DNA of 8,334 bases from Thermomicrobiaceae bacterium (lineage in GTDB: Bacteria > Chloroflexota > Chloroflexia > Thermomicrobiales > Thermomicrobiaceae): positions 1 through 8,334 of the forward strand of contig SKKR01000170.1 of the NCBI GenBank assembly GCA_007123655.1. The letters run 5' to 3'. The notes under the pieces were generated by a model. The model did no database searches, had not been told where the DNA came from, and saw only the letters and a list, made by a program, of their open reading frames with translations. Numbering within the stretch: position 1 is the first letter of the stretch; each line of letters begins with the position of its first letter. Below are positions 1 to 6,373 of this stretch, piece after piece. Position numbers and translations under genes: made by a program.

Positions 1-101
1 CTCTCCGTGATAATCTGATTGATGCCGGTGGCGTGATAGCCCTGTGATTCGAACAGCCGCCAGGCGCTTTTCAGGACCTCATCGCGTTTCGATGTCGCCA
101 T
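1..101 (-). CDS. TetR-family transcriptional regulator, N-terminal fragment
   Basis: Only the first 33 codons lie in the window; the gene runs off the left edge. They read MATSKRDEVLKSAWRLFESQ, then GYHATGINQIITE. This is the classic start of a TetR-family DNA-binding domain: a helix ending in LFxxxGYxxT, then the first helix of the HTH (GINQIIT). TetR proteins are homodimeric repressors that bind palindromes and are released by a small ligand; the ligand-binding part is not visible here. The ATG is preceded by AGGGAG at a sensible distance, and the promoter just upstream carries a perfect palindrome, so autoregulation is likely. It lies downstream of, and in the same direction as, the M24 hydrolase gene. 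Its targets beyond its own promoter cannot be seen. The family call is firm. Confidence 0.9.
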   Translation of the reverse strand, partial: MATSKRDEVLKSAWRLFESQGYHATGINQIITE

Positions 102-122
102 CGCACACTCCCTTGCCCAACC

Positions 123-151
123 AGTATATAGACCGGTCTAATGAAGTTCAA
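123..151 (-). promoter_or_regulatory. Sigma-70-type promoter of the TetR gene
   Basis: On the minus strand TTGAAC (bases 151-146) and TATACT (bases 128-123) are separated by exactly 17 bases, close to the TTGACA/TATAAT consensus. Transcription would start near base 116, giving a short leader before the ATG at 101. The spacer is mostly filled by a 12-bp palindrome, so a bound repressor would block RNA polymerase directly. Confidence 0.75.
129..140. promoter_or_regulatory. Palindromic operator, probable TetR-family binding site
   Basis: TAGACCGGTCTA is a perfect 12-bp palindrome. It sits wholly inside the 17-base promoter spacer, 28 bases before the TetR start codon. The TAGACC half-site is the same as in the operator recalled for the TetR-family repressor NemR, where the two half-sites are separated by four bases; here they abut. 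Autorepression by the adjacent TetR protein is the simplest reading. Confidence 0.7.
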
Positions 152-201
152 ACAATCGGCTTGGGAGGTTGGAGATGGCGCGGCGAAGCGGTGCGTTACT
201 G

Positions 202-238
202 CGCCGCCGCGGGACTCAGCGCGAAATCCCCGGCGGCG
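202..238 (-). terminator. GC-rich hairpin between the M24 gene and the TetR gene, possible terminator
   Basis: CGCCGCC (202-208) pairs with GGCGGCG (232-238), and GGG (211-213) pairs with CCC (228-230), with a small internal loop and a 14-base end loop. It lies 37 bases beyond the M24 stop codon and before the TetR promoter, where a terminator would be expected. No T-run follows on either strand, so termination is only suggested by position and stem strength. Confidence 0.35.
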
Positions 239-274
239 GCGTGCGATCGTCTACTGGAATGTTCCTGAGCGATT

Positions 275-1510
275 TCAGGCTGGAACGATCAGGCTGTCCA
301 GGTCGCGCGGGTAGAACGTCGCGATCTCGCAGCCGTCGTCGGTGATGAAGATCGTGTCGGATGGCCGGAACCCCGCGACGCCCGGCACGTACAGGCCCGG
401 TTCGACGCTGAACACCATCCCCGGTTTGACCTCGGTGTGATCTCCCAGGTCGCAGAACGGCTGCTCGTGTCCTTCCAGACCGATTCCGTGACCGGTGTGA
501 TGTCGCATCATCTCCTTGACCCCGAGATCCTCGAACGCTTTGACGACATCCGCCTCGACATCGGCACAGGTGCGGCCGGGCCGGAACGCGGCGAAGGCGG
601 CGTCCTGGATCTGGAGCATCATGTCGAAGTATTTCCGGAACTCGAGTGACGGTTCACCCACGATCATCGTGCGCTCTAGCTCGCTTCGGTATCCACCCAC
701 GTTCGCGCTCGCACCGGTAACGATCGCGTCGCCTGGACGAAGGCCAGACTCACTCCGCAAACCGTGGGGGAGAGACGTATTGGAACCGGCGATGAACGAT
801 GCCTGGACCGGCACATTTCGAATGCCGCGACCGTGGCTGGCGTATGCCCGGCCAAGCGTCTTGAGCATGTACTCGGTCGCCTCGCTCGTCGCCGCAAGGC
901 TCGTCTCGATTTCAGTACGCCCCACGGCCATGTAGTCCTGGAGAAGCCGGTGCGCGAGGTTACCCCAGATACAGGAGTGGCGAATGAGCTCCAGCTCCGC
1001 GTCCGATTTCACCTGACGCAGATCGTCCACGATCTCCGGGGCCTCCGTGACGCTCATATCCATGACGGCCGACACGGTTGGCCCGACGTAGCCATTGATG
1101 TCCTGGTATCCATCACGATCGGCGGCAAGCTTTTTCCCGCCGAGCCCCATATCGCGCAGCAACTCCGAAAAATGCTCCATCGGGTGCCTGCCGGAGTCTC
1201 CAGCCGGGTACTCGGGATAGGTTTTGACGTGGTGGATGATCTCCGCTTTGGTGACGTGCTCGCGCTCGAGATCCGGTATCAACACGCCGAGTTCACCATC
1301 CTGCGGGACCACCAGTGCCATAGGGCGCTCCGTTGAAACATGGGTGAACCCGCTCAGGTACTCGATTCGTGGCGAGTTGAACAGGATGATCGCGTCCAAC
1401 CCGCGTTCCGCCAGCCTGTCGCGCACGTTTTGCCGGCGCTGAAGGAACTCGGCGTCGGAGATGCCGAAGCGCTGGGTCGTCACGTTTGGGATTCCGGGGT
1501 GGATAGACAT
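275..1510 (-). CDS. M24-fold hydrolase lacking metal ligands (creatinase / Xaa-Pro peptidase family)
   Basis: A 411-residue protein with the two-domain creatinase/aminopeptidase P layout: an N-terminal domain to about residue 155 and a pita-bread domain from about 170. In metal-dependent M24 peptidases the ligands are Asp, Asp, His, Glu, Glu. Here the aligned positions are Gly266, Glu277, His341 (in TGHGIGLEGHE), Glu370 (in SVEPG) and Ser384, so a normal two-metal centre is unlikely. Creatinase also lacks metal, and several of its features are matched: His249 (in LPHG), Glu279 in the ELERT motif (creatinase ALERT), Glu370, and Arg62 in ERPMALVV (creatinase GRPYALVV, whose Arg binds the substrate carboxylate). 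Creatinase cleaves creatine to sarcosine and urea. The neighbouring urease makes a urea-releasing reaction attractive, but ectoine hydrolase-like or other activities are possible. The ATG at 1510 has AAGGGA seven bases upstream and fits the family start; the frame stays open further upstream but without family-like sequence. Confidence 0.85.
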   Translation of the reverse strand: MSIHPGIPNVTTQRFGISDAEFLQRRQNVRDRLAERGLDAIILFNSPRIEYLSGFTHVSTERPMALVVPQDGELGVLIPDLEREHVTKAEIIHHVKTYPEYPAGDSGRHPMEHFSELLRDMGLGGKKLAADRDGYQDINGYVGPTVSAVMDMSVTEAPEIVDDLRQVKSDAELELIRHSCIWGNLAHRLLQDYMAVGRTEIETSLAATSEATEYMLKTLGRAYASHGRGIRNVPVQASFIAGSNTSLPHGLRSESGLRPGDAIVTGASANVGGYRSELERTMIVGEPSLEFRKYFDMMLQIQDAAFAAFRPGRTCADVEADVVKAFEDLGVKEMMRHHTGHGIGLEGHEQPFCDLGDHTEVKPGMVFSVEPGLYVPGVAGFRPSDTIFITDDGCEIATFYPRDLDSLIVPA

Positions 1511-1705
1511 TGAGATCCCTTCCCTGGAGTGAATCAACAATTTCTTGCAAACGAACCAGTCTGGGCCCTTTCTCAGTGAACGTGAACGCGCCTTCGGTCG
1601 TTCGTGTAGGGCCGCACGCCCCTGTGCGACCGCATCGGTCTGTATCTCCTGGGCCGAAAGGGTCGTCGGCCAATACATGGTCTGTCAATGCCTGCAAGAA
1701 TCAGG
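1511..1705 (-). other. Gap between ureC and the M24 gene with two hairpins
   Basis: This stretch of 195 bases has no convincing gene. On the minus strand it can form GGCCGA/TCGGCC (1671-1652, eight-base loop) and an 8-bp stem GGTCGCAC/GTGCGGCC with one G-U pair and a six-base loop (1631-1610). Neither is followed by a T-run, so they are not standard intrinsic terminators. A perfect TTGACA lies at 1688-1683 but has no matching -10. The M24 gene may be reached by read-through from the urease genes or have a promoter that I cannot recognise. Confidence 0.4.
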
Positions 1706-3406
1706 CTAGGCCAGAAAATATCGATGGGTCATAGGCAGGGACGTCGCCGGTTCGATGTCGACGGGAGATCCATCGATCGTCACCTCCAGCGTCTGCCGGT
1801 TCACCCGTACATCCGGGCTGGCCGTGTTGAATCGCATAGCGGACTTGTAGGTGCTGCGGGTGTTACCGACCGCAACCGCCTGGCGGCGAAGGTGTCGACC
1901 AGCCCGGAAACCCGCATCGACGGCCTGCTGAGACAGGAAGTTCACGGCCAGATTCGCCGGCGCCTGACCCGTTCCCCCGAACATCGGCCGGTAGATCTGA
2001 GGCTGGCTGGTCCGGGTTGACCCCTGCCCATCCCCGACCGGCGACCAGGCCACGAACCCACCTTTGATCACCGCCTGGGGCTTCACACCGAAGAAGGCTG
2101 GATGCCAGAGAACGATGTCCGCCAGTTTCCCCGGCTCCAGACTTCCTACCGTTGCGCTCAGACCATGGGCGATTGCCGGGTTCAACGTGTACTTGGCCAG
2201 GTATTGCATGATGCGCGGGTTGTCGTCGCCTTCACTCGTCTCCGGGCTAAAGCCACCGCCACGGACCTCTTTCATACGGTGGGCGAGTTGCCAGGTCCGG
2301 CTAATCACTTCCCCGATACGGCCCATCCCTTGTGAATCTGAGGACATGATCGCGATCGCCCCGAGGTCGTGCAGCACATCCTCCGCGGCGATAGTGCTCT
2401 CACGAATCCGGTCCCGGGTCGCCTGGACGTCCGTCTCGAAGTGATGGTGCAGCCGGTGGACGGTGAAGGCCATCTCGAACTGTTCACCAAAACTGTTAAT
2501 GCCGTACGGGATGGACGGGTTCGTAGACGAGCCGATCACGTTCTCTGCCCGGACGATCTCCAGCATGTTCGGCGCGTGGCCGCCGCCGGAGCCCTCCACG
2601 TGATAGGCGTGGATGGAACGTCCACCGATTGCGTGGAGAGTTTCGTTGAGCGAGCCGGATTCGTTCAGCCCGTCAGTGTGAATCGCGACCTGCACCCCGG
2701 TTTGATCCGCAATTTCCAGCGCCCGGTCAACAACCGCGGGGAACGCGCCGACGTCTTCGTGGACCTTCAACCCGGCCGCGCCCGCCTCGACATGCTCCTC
2801 GAGGTGTTCGTGACTGGACGACGCCCGGCCGAGCAGCGCCAGGTTGATTGGAATCGCTTCGAACGCTTCGAAGACATGCAGCATGTTGTTCAGCGGGTTC
2901 ACGCCGAGATCCCAGACTCCACCAGAGCCCTGCGCCACGAGCGTTGTCAGCCCGCTCGACAGGGACGCAGGGATGACGGATGTCGAAGAAAGATGCACGT
3001 GGGAATCGACCCCGCCCGGCGTTGCAATCAACCCGTCACCGGTGATCATCGCGGTGCTACCACTCAGCACCAGGTCGACATCGTCCATTACGTCCGGGTT
3101 GCCGGCCCGCCCGATTCCCGCGATGCGGCCGTCCTTGATACCGATGTTCGTCTTGACGGCTCCGATTACCGGATCGAGCACCAGCACGTTGGTGACGATC
3201 ATGTCCAGCTTGCTCGGACCCGGTTGATGCCCGATAAGCATCCCGTCTCGCACCGGCCGTCCGAACCCGGTGATGAGTTCACTCCCCGGCAGGCTGTGAT
3301 CAGATTCCACACGGACGAACAGATTGGTGTCGGCCAGCCGGACCCGGTCTCCGGTCGTCGCTCCGTACACCGCGTTGTACGCCCGGCGGTCCATCTCGGC
3401 CGGCAT
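1706..3406 (-). CDS. ureC: Urease alpha subunit, divergent
   Basis: A 566-residue catalytic subunit of urease, the cytoplasmic nickel enzyme that hydrolyses urea to ammonia and carbamate. All nickel-site residues are present: His136 and His138 (GGVDSHVH), the lysine to be carbamylated Lys214 (GLKVHED), His243 (AIHTDGLNESG), His269 (HAYHVEGSGGGH) and Asp357 (SSDSQ). The catalytic flap His317 and Arg333 are kept. Departures from Klebsiella aerogenes UreC, recalled from memory: flap Cys319 is Val316, active-site Ala363 is Gly360, and the loop between the HxH motif and the lysine is five residues shorter, with a reworked sequence after GLTTLVA. The ATG at 3406 is chosen because GAGGAG lies eight bases upstream and the N-terminus then matches the family. 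A GTG at 3415 overlapping the ureB stop (GTGA) would add three residues. It is third in the ureABC cluster. The fold is certain; the substrate could be altered. Confidence 0.93.
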   Translation of the reverse strand: MPAEMDRRAYNAVYGATTGDRVRLADTNLFVRVESDHSLPGSELITGFGRPVRDGMLIGHQPGPSKLDMIVTNVLVLDPVIGAVKTNIGIKDGRIAGIGRAGNPDVMDDVDLVLSGSTAMITGDGLIATPGGVDSHVHLSSTSVIPASLSSGLTTLVAQGSGGVWDLGVNPLNNMLHVFEAFEAIPINLALLGRASSSHEHLEEHVEAGAAGLKVHEDVGAFPAVVDRALEIADQTGVQVAIHTDGLNESGSLNETLHAIGGRSIHAYHVEGSGGGHAPNMLEIVRAENVIGSSTNPSIPYGINSFGEQFEMAFTVHRLHHHFETDVQATRDRIRESTIAAEDVLHDLGAIAIMSSDSQGMGRIGEVISRTWQLAHRMKEVRGGGFSPETSEGDDNPRIMQYLAKYTLNPAIAHGLSATVGSLEPGKLADIVLWHPAFFGVKPQAVIKGGFVAWSPVGDGQGSTRTSQPQIYRPMFGGTGQAPANLAVNFLSQQAVDAGFRAGRHLRRQAVAVGNTRSTYKSAMRFNTASPDVRVNRQTLEVTIDGSPVDIEPATSLPMTHRYFLA

Positions 3407-3411
3407 GCGGT

Positions 3412-3804
3412 TCACTCCTCAGGCTCGTGCTGAAACCCGCGCTCGATCGCCCGCTCCAGGAGTTCATCGAGTTCTACCTCGTCCAGCCGTCCTTCGATCA
3501 GGCCGTGAAACCCCCGGACGATCCGGTTGCCGCCGATCGGCACGAGGGGAACGTCGACGGTGGCTCCCGGCTCGATACGCACCGCGCCACCGGCCGGGAC
3601 ATCCGGCCGCATGCCGAACCCCTTGCGCCTGTCGAAGCGGAGATCCGGGTTCGCCTCGAACACGTGGTAGTGAGCAGTGAGATGCACGGGGACGTCACCA
3701 GTGTTGGTAACGGTGACTGATGAAGCCGGGAGAGCCTCGTTGATAACAACGGGACGTTCGCTTCCGGGAAGGACAGCGCCAGGTGGTATATCGGCGAGTC
3801 TCAT
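3412..3804 (-). CDS. ureB: Urease beta subunit with C-terminal extension
   Basis: A 130-residue urease beta subunit, which packs around the alpha subunit and helps shape the active-site flap. The family core is clear: PGAVLPGSE near the start, [16 protein letters not shown] at about 32-47, [11 protein letters not shown], then [11 protein letters not shown] and the [14 protein letters not shown] strand segment. After GLIEG, at about residue 105, where short bacterial beta subunits usually end, there is an acidic helical tail of about 25 residues ([16 protein letters not shown]). The start ATG overlaps the ureA stop as ATGA (3804-3801), implying translational coupling. Its own stop lies just before the ureC start, with the ureC ribosome binding site inside its last codons. 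The gene is separate from ureA, unlike the gamma-beta fusions of some bacteria. Confidence 0.93.
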   Translation of the reverse strand: MRLADIPPGAVLPGSERPVVINEALPASSVTVTNTGDVPVHLTAHYHVFEANPDLRFDRRKGFGMRPDVPAGGAVRIEPGATVDVPLVPIGGNRIVRGFHGLIEGRLDEVELDELLERAIERGFQHEPEE

Positions 3805-4103
3805 TGAATCGGGTTCCTCACCGTCACGAGACGGGTGCCGTCTGGAAACATCGCGTCGATTTGCAGGATCGGGATCATTTCCGGGACACCGGTCATCACA
3901 TCGTCTCGCGTCAGGGCCGATTGAGCGATGCGGACTGCGTCCTCGTGTGTTCGACCGTCCCGCGCGGCTTCGTAGACTTCGTCGATGATGATCGCGACCG
4001 CTTCCGGATGGTTGAGCAGCAGTCCCCGTTCCCTGCGTCGTCTCGCCAGTTCGGCCATGGTGAAAACGGTCAGGCGATCGAGTTCCTTCGGCGTCAGTTT
4101 CAT
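3801..4103 (-). CDS. ureA: Urease gamma subunit
   Basis: A 100-residue urease gamma subunit, the small structural chain of the (alpha beta gamma)3 enzyme. It matches the family from end to end: [11 protein letters not shown] start, [26 protein letters not shown] in the first half, [22 protein letters not shown] and the closing LVTVRNPI. Length is as usual. The ATG at 4103 gives the canonical N-terminus; an in-frame ATG at 4118 would add MDLQG. Neither start has a strong ribosome binding site, so the choice rests on the family. The stop overlaps the ureB start by four bases. The upstream unknown gene ends 74 bases before it in the same direction, so ureABC may be co-transcribed with the response regulator pair or start within that short gap; no clear promoter is visible there. 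Confidence 0.93.
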   Translation of the reverse strand: MKLTPKELDRLTVFTMAELARRRRERGLLLNHPEAVAIIIDEVYEAARDGRTHEDAVRIAQSALTRDDVMTGVPEMIPILQIDAMFPDGTRLVTVRNPIQ

Positions 4104-4177
4104 GCCCTGCAGATCCATTCCGCCAGCGGGTCGGCATGGGCGATTATCGCAACGCGGATCGCTCCGGGCAACCGGTC

Positions 4178-4468
4178 TTACTCGTTCGGTTCGGGAAGAT
4201 CGATCTGATAGCAGCGTCGATGATGTACACGGAGATCCCGCAGCAACCGTCCGACATCGATCGTGCGGATCGAGCGCGGGCTCTCCGGCTGTGGCCTGGT
4301 CGACATGGAAATCCGCGCGGGAAGAAGAGTGCCGAGTTCACCGTTGAGGATCGCCGAACTCAGCAAATCGATATCGGCGGTTCCGGGAACGTCGGGAATC
4401 GCCTGATCCGGCGGAAAGGCGGCTGGGTCACGATCGAACCAGAGATAAAGTTTCGGCTCAGCTCTCAT
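4178..4468 (-). CDS. Small protein of unknown function between response regulator and urease
   Basis: A 96-residue protein that I do not recognise. It begins [14 protein letters not shown], is proline-rich in the first third, has a central [15 protein letters not shown] segment, and ends in a basic-aromatic stretch ([23 protein letters not shown]). No signal peptide, membrane helix or metal-binding cluster is apparent. Support for a real gene: its start overlaps the end of the response regulator gene by 11 bases (ATGAGAGCTGA holds both the ATG and the stop TGA), its codon use resembles its neighbours, and it shares their strand. The overlap suggests co-translation with the response regulator and perhaps a partner role, such as an output or binding protein, but this is inference. 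No urease accessory protein family is recognisable in it. Confidence 0.65.
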   Translation of the reverse strand: MRAEPKLYLWFDRDPAAFPPDQAIPDVPGTADIDLLSSAILNGELGTLLPARISMSTRPQPESPRSIRTIDVGRLLRDLRVHHRRCYQIDLPEPNE

Positions 4469-4859
4469 CCGCGCTGCGGCCGTTGGCAGTCGTCACTCGT
4501 TGCGGTGACGTGTGGAGTGCGACGCCTGCCAGCAAGGTGTTGAGATCAAACGGTTTGCCGATTACGCTGTCCGCCGGTAACTGATCGGCGTGCATTCGCA
4601 GGTTCGCGCCCGCGGACATCGCTATGATGTGAATCGAACTTGTGTCCGGATCCTGCTTGAGCCGACGGATTGCAGTCGCGCCATCCATAATCGGAAGCAT
4701 CAGATCCATGAGTATCAGATCCGGCATTCGCTCGCGAGCGATCGTTACCGCCGCGTCGCCATCGGTTGCGAGCAACGTCTCGTACGACTCATCCTGTAAC
4801 AGCTCATCGAGCATATTCAGGATGGCGGGATCGTCATCGACGATCAAAACGCGCGCCAC
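4458..4859 (-). CDS. Single-domain (CheY-like) response regulator
   Basis: A 133-residue receiver domain with no attached output domain. Landmarks: acidic pocket Asp8-Asp10 (VLIVDDDP), phospho-acceptor Asp52 (LILMDLMLPIMDG), switch Ser82 (IIAMSAGA) and Lys102 with the cis-peptide proline (GKPFD). After about residue 118 there is only a short polar tail. Such proteins pass phosphate signals to protein partners rather than bind DNA. No histidine kinase is in the window. The start is GTG at 4859, backed by AGGGGG five bases upstream. It heads the minus-strand run leading into urease, and its stop overlaps the next small gene, hinting that the two work together. Whether it regulates urease or is only a neighbour cannot be decided from sequence. 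Confidence 0.88.
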   Translation of the reverse strand: MARVLIVDDDPAILNMLDELLQDESYETLLATDGDAAVTIARERMPDLILMDLMLPIMDGATAIRRLKQDPDTSSIHIIAMSAGANLRMHADQLPADSVIGKPFDLNTLLAGVALHTSPQRVTTANGRSADES

Positions 4860-5181
4860 CGGTGCCCCCTTTCACTCGCCCCTCCGCGTCTGACGTCAGA
4901 GCGCGAGTCAAGCATTACACGAAGAACCGACCAGCACTGGCTGGCCGCCTCCCCAACTCCCGGGTTACTCCCTGCAATTCTTATGCCCGGCCCGGCTGCG
5001 CGACGCCCGGCGTGTAAAATGCGGGACCTCCGGCGGAGGACACGATTGCGGGCGACTGTATACTTGAGCCGATACGCTCTGCTACGATGGCCACGATTTC
5101 GCGCGGCGGAACGGGACCCATCGCTCATCTTACGTAAACAGACGACACCTGACAACTGTCGGAGCAAGAAAGGACTGTTGC
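4860..5181. other. Divergent intergenic region between response regulator and citrate synthase
   Basis: About 320 bases without a gene must hold promoters for both directions. Seen here: the palindrome at 4889-4900; a CCAGC/GCTGG inverted repeat at 4931-4944; a 6-1-6 inverted repeat CCTCCG-G-CGGAGG at 5027-5039; and TATACT at 5059-5064, a plausible plus-strand -10 for citrate synthase without a good -35. AAAGGA seven bases before the citrate synthase ATG is a good ribosome binding site. No convincing minus-strand promoter was found. Confidence 0.5.
4889..4900. promoter_or_regulatory. Perfect 12-bp palindrome upstream of the response regulator
   Basis: TCTGACGTCAGA reads the same on both strands and is flanked by CGCG on the left and, after one base, CGCG on the right. 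It lies 29 bases before the response regulator start codon, in the divergent intergenic region, where a dimeric regulator could bind. No recognisable promoter hexamers overlap it, so the role is only suggested. Confidence 0.35.
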
Positions 5182-6330
5182 ATGAGTGAAGCGAAGGAAA
5201 TCAATAGCGGGCTCGAAGGCGTGGTGGTAGCAGAGACCAGTCTGAGCATGATCGACGGCCAGAATGGCTATCTGCGATACCGCGGGTACGACATTGACGA
5301 TCTCGCGCAGCAGACCTCCTTCGAAGAGATTATGTACCTCCTCTGGTTCGGCAAACTCCCGAACCAGGGTGAACTGGACGGCCTACGGCAACGGCTTCGC
5401 AGCCACCGGAAGCTCTCACCGGCGGTCAGGAAAGTCATGGCTGAACTTCCGACCACCGGAGCGCCGATTGACGCAATGCGAGCCGCGGTAACCGCGATGG
5501 CAATGGAGGACCCGGACGAGCGCTCGCTGGATGCCGGCGATATCCAGGAACGCGCGATCCGGATGGCGGCCGCGTTTCCGACGATGCTGGCCGGTTACCT
5601 GCGCCTGCGAGAGGGTAAAGACGTCATCGAGCCGAGCACCGATCTGGGCGAGGCGGCAAACTTTCTGTACATGCTGACCGGCGAGAAGCCGACGGACCTC
5701 CAGGCGAACGCCTTCAATTGCTATCTCATTCTTGTTGCCGAGCACAGCATGAACGCCTCCACGTTCTCGGCGCGTGTCACGTTTTCCACGATCACTGACC
5801 TGTATTCCGCCGTTTCCGCGGCCCTTGGTTGCCTGAAAGGCGATGCCCACGGCGGCGCCAACGCTCGGGCGATGGAGATGCTTCTTGACATCGGATCCGT
5901 AAACAATGCAGATGCCTACATTGATGAATCATTGCGCATCAAACGGCGCCTGATGGGGATCGGTCACCGCGTCTACCGCACCCGTGATCCGCGCGCCAAG
6001 CATCTGATGGGCTTCTCCGAATCCGTCGCGGAGCAGAAAGGTGACCGCACGTGGCACGACATTGCCGCGCGGATCGAGGAGATTACGAACGAGCATGAAT
6101 ACTTCACCGAGCGACGGCTCTATCCGAACGTCGAGTTTTACTCCGCCCCGCTGCTCTACACGCTCGGGATCCCGACTGACGGTATGCCCGCCGCCTTCGC
6201 GGTAAGCCGGGTTGTCGGCTGGACCGCCAACCTGATGGAGCAGTTGCAGGGCATGCGGCTGATCCGGCCGCAGGCTCATTACACCGGCCCGGAGACCGCG
6301 GAGTTCGTTCCGATCGATCAGCGGAACTGA
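5182..6330 (+). CDS. gltA: Citrate synthase (or 2-methylcitrate synthase)
   Basis: A 382-residue short-type citrate synthase, which condenses acetyl-CoA with oxaloacetate at the entry to the TCA cycle. Visible residues: His188 (VAEHSMNAST), catalytic His223 (GDAHGGAN), His262-Arg263 (GIGHRVYRTRDPRA) with Arg271, Arg343 (AVSRVVGWTAN) and Arg362 (RPQAHYTGP). The catalytic Asp of the NVDFYS motif (Asp362 in E. coli, Asp375 in pig) is Glu318 here (YPNVEFYSAP). The N-terminus (GLEGVVVAETSLSMIDG..YLRYRGYDI) is typical of the gram-positive, archaeal and Chloroflexota type rather than the long allosteric type of Proteobacteria. The start has AAAGGA seven bases upstream. Members of this group may accept propionyl-CoA, so methylcitrate synthase activity cannot be excluded; no other prp genes are present. 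It appears to be a single-gene unit, with its own upstream region and a promoter of the next gene shortly after the stop. Confidence 0.93.
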   Translation: MSEAKEINSGLEGVVVAETSLSMIDGQNGYLRYRGYDIDDLAQQTSFEEIMYLLWFGKLPNQGELDGLRQRLRSHRKLSPAVRKVMAELPTTGAPIDAMRAAVTAMAMEDPDERSLDAGDIQERAIRMAAAFPTMLAGYLRLREGKDVIEPSTDLGEAANFLYMLTGEKPTDLQANAFNCYLILVAEHSMNASTFSARVTFSTITDLYSAVSAALGCLKGDAHGGANARAMEMLLDIGSVNNADAYIDESLRIKRRLMGIGHRVYRTRDPRAKHLMGFSESVAEQKGDRTWHDIAARIEEITNEHEYFTERRLYPNVEFYSAPLLYTLGIPTDGMPAAFAVSRVVGWTANLMEQLQGMRLIRPQAHYTGPETAEFVPIDQRN

Positions 6331-6361
6331 TTTCACCAGAGCCGGTTTGCCAGCATCGCTG

Positions 6362-6370
6362 TGCTATACT
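6362..6370 (+). promoter_or_regulatory. Extended -10 promoter for rpsU
   Basis: TGCTATACT combines a TGn extension with TATACT, the same -10 hexamer as in the TetR promoter. No good -35 stands 17 bases upstream, which an extended -10 can tolerate. Transcription would start near 6377, giving a leader of about 140 bases before the rpsU ATG. Confidence 0.55.
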
Positions 6371-6373
6371 CTG

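Noticed and set aside
44..268. Small plus-strand open frame across the TetR promoter
   Set aside because: It overlaps the TetR coding start and its promoter on the other strand and has no ribosome binding site or recognisable sequence.
764..1336. Plus-strand open frame of 190 codons opposite the M24 gene
   Set aside because: It lies fully within the M24 coding region on the other strand and shows no recognisable domain.
1510..1678. Longer N-terminus for the M24 protein from an ATG at 1678
   Set aside because: The extra 56 residues look non-coding and Arg-rich, while the ATG at 1510 has a good ribosome binding site and a family-like start.
1683..1688. Perfect TTGACA on the minus strand between ureC and the M24 gene as a promoter
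   Set aside because: No -10-like hexamer occurs at 15 to 19 bases downstream.
2369..3433. Long plus-strand open frame of 354 codons opposite ureC
   Set aside because: It is antisense to a clear urease alpha gene, has a low-complexity Arg/Val/Asp-rich composition, and looks like a shadow of GC-biased codon use.
3802..4137. Extended ureB frame fused to upstream sequence
   Set aside because: The upstream part is an out-of-frame reading of ureA; ureB starts at 3804 with an ATGA overlap.
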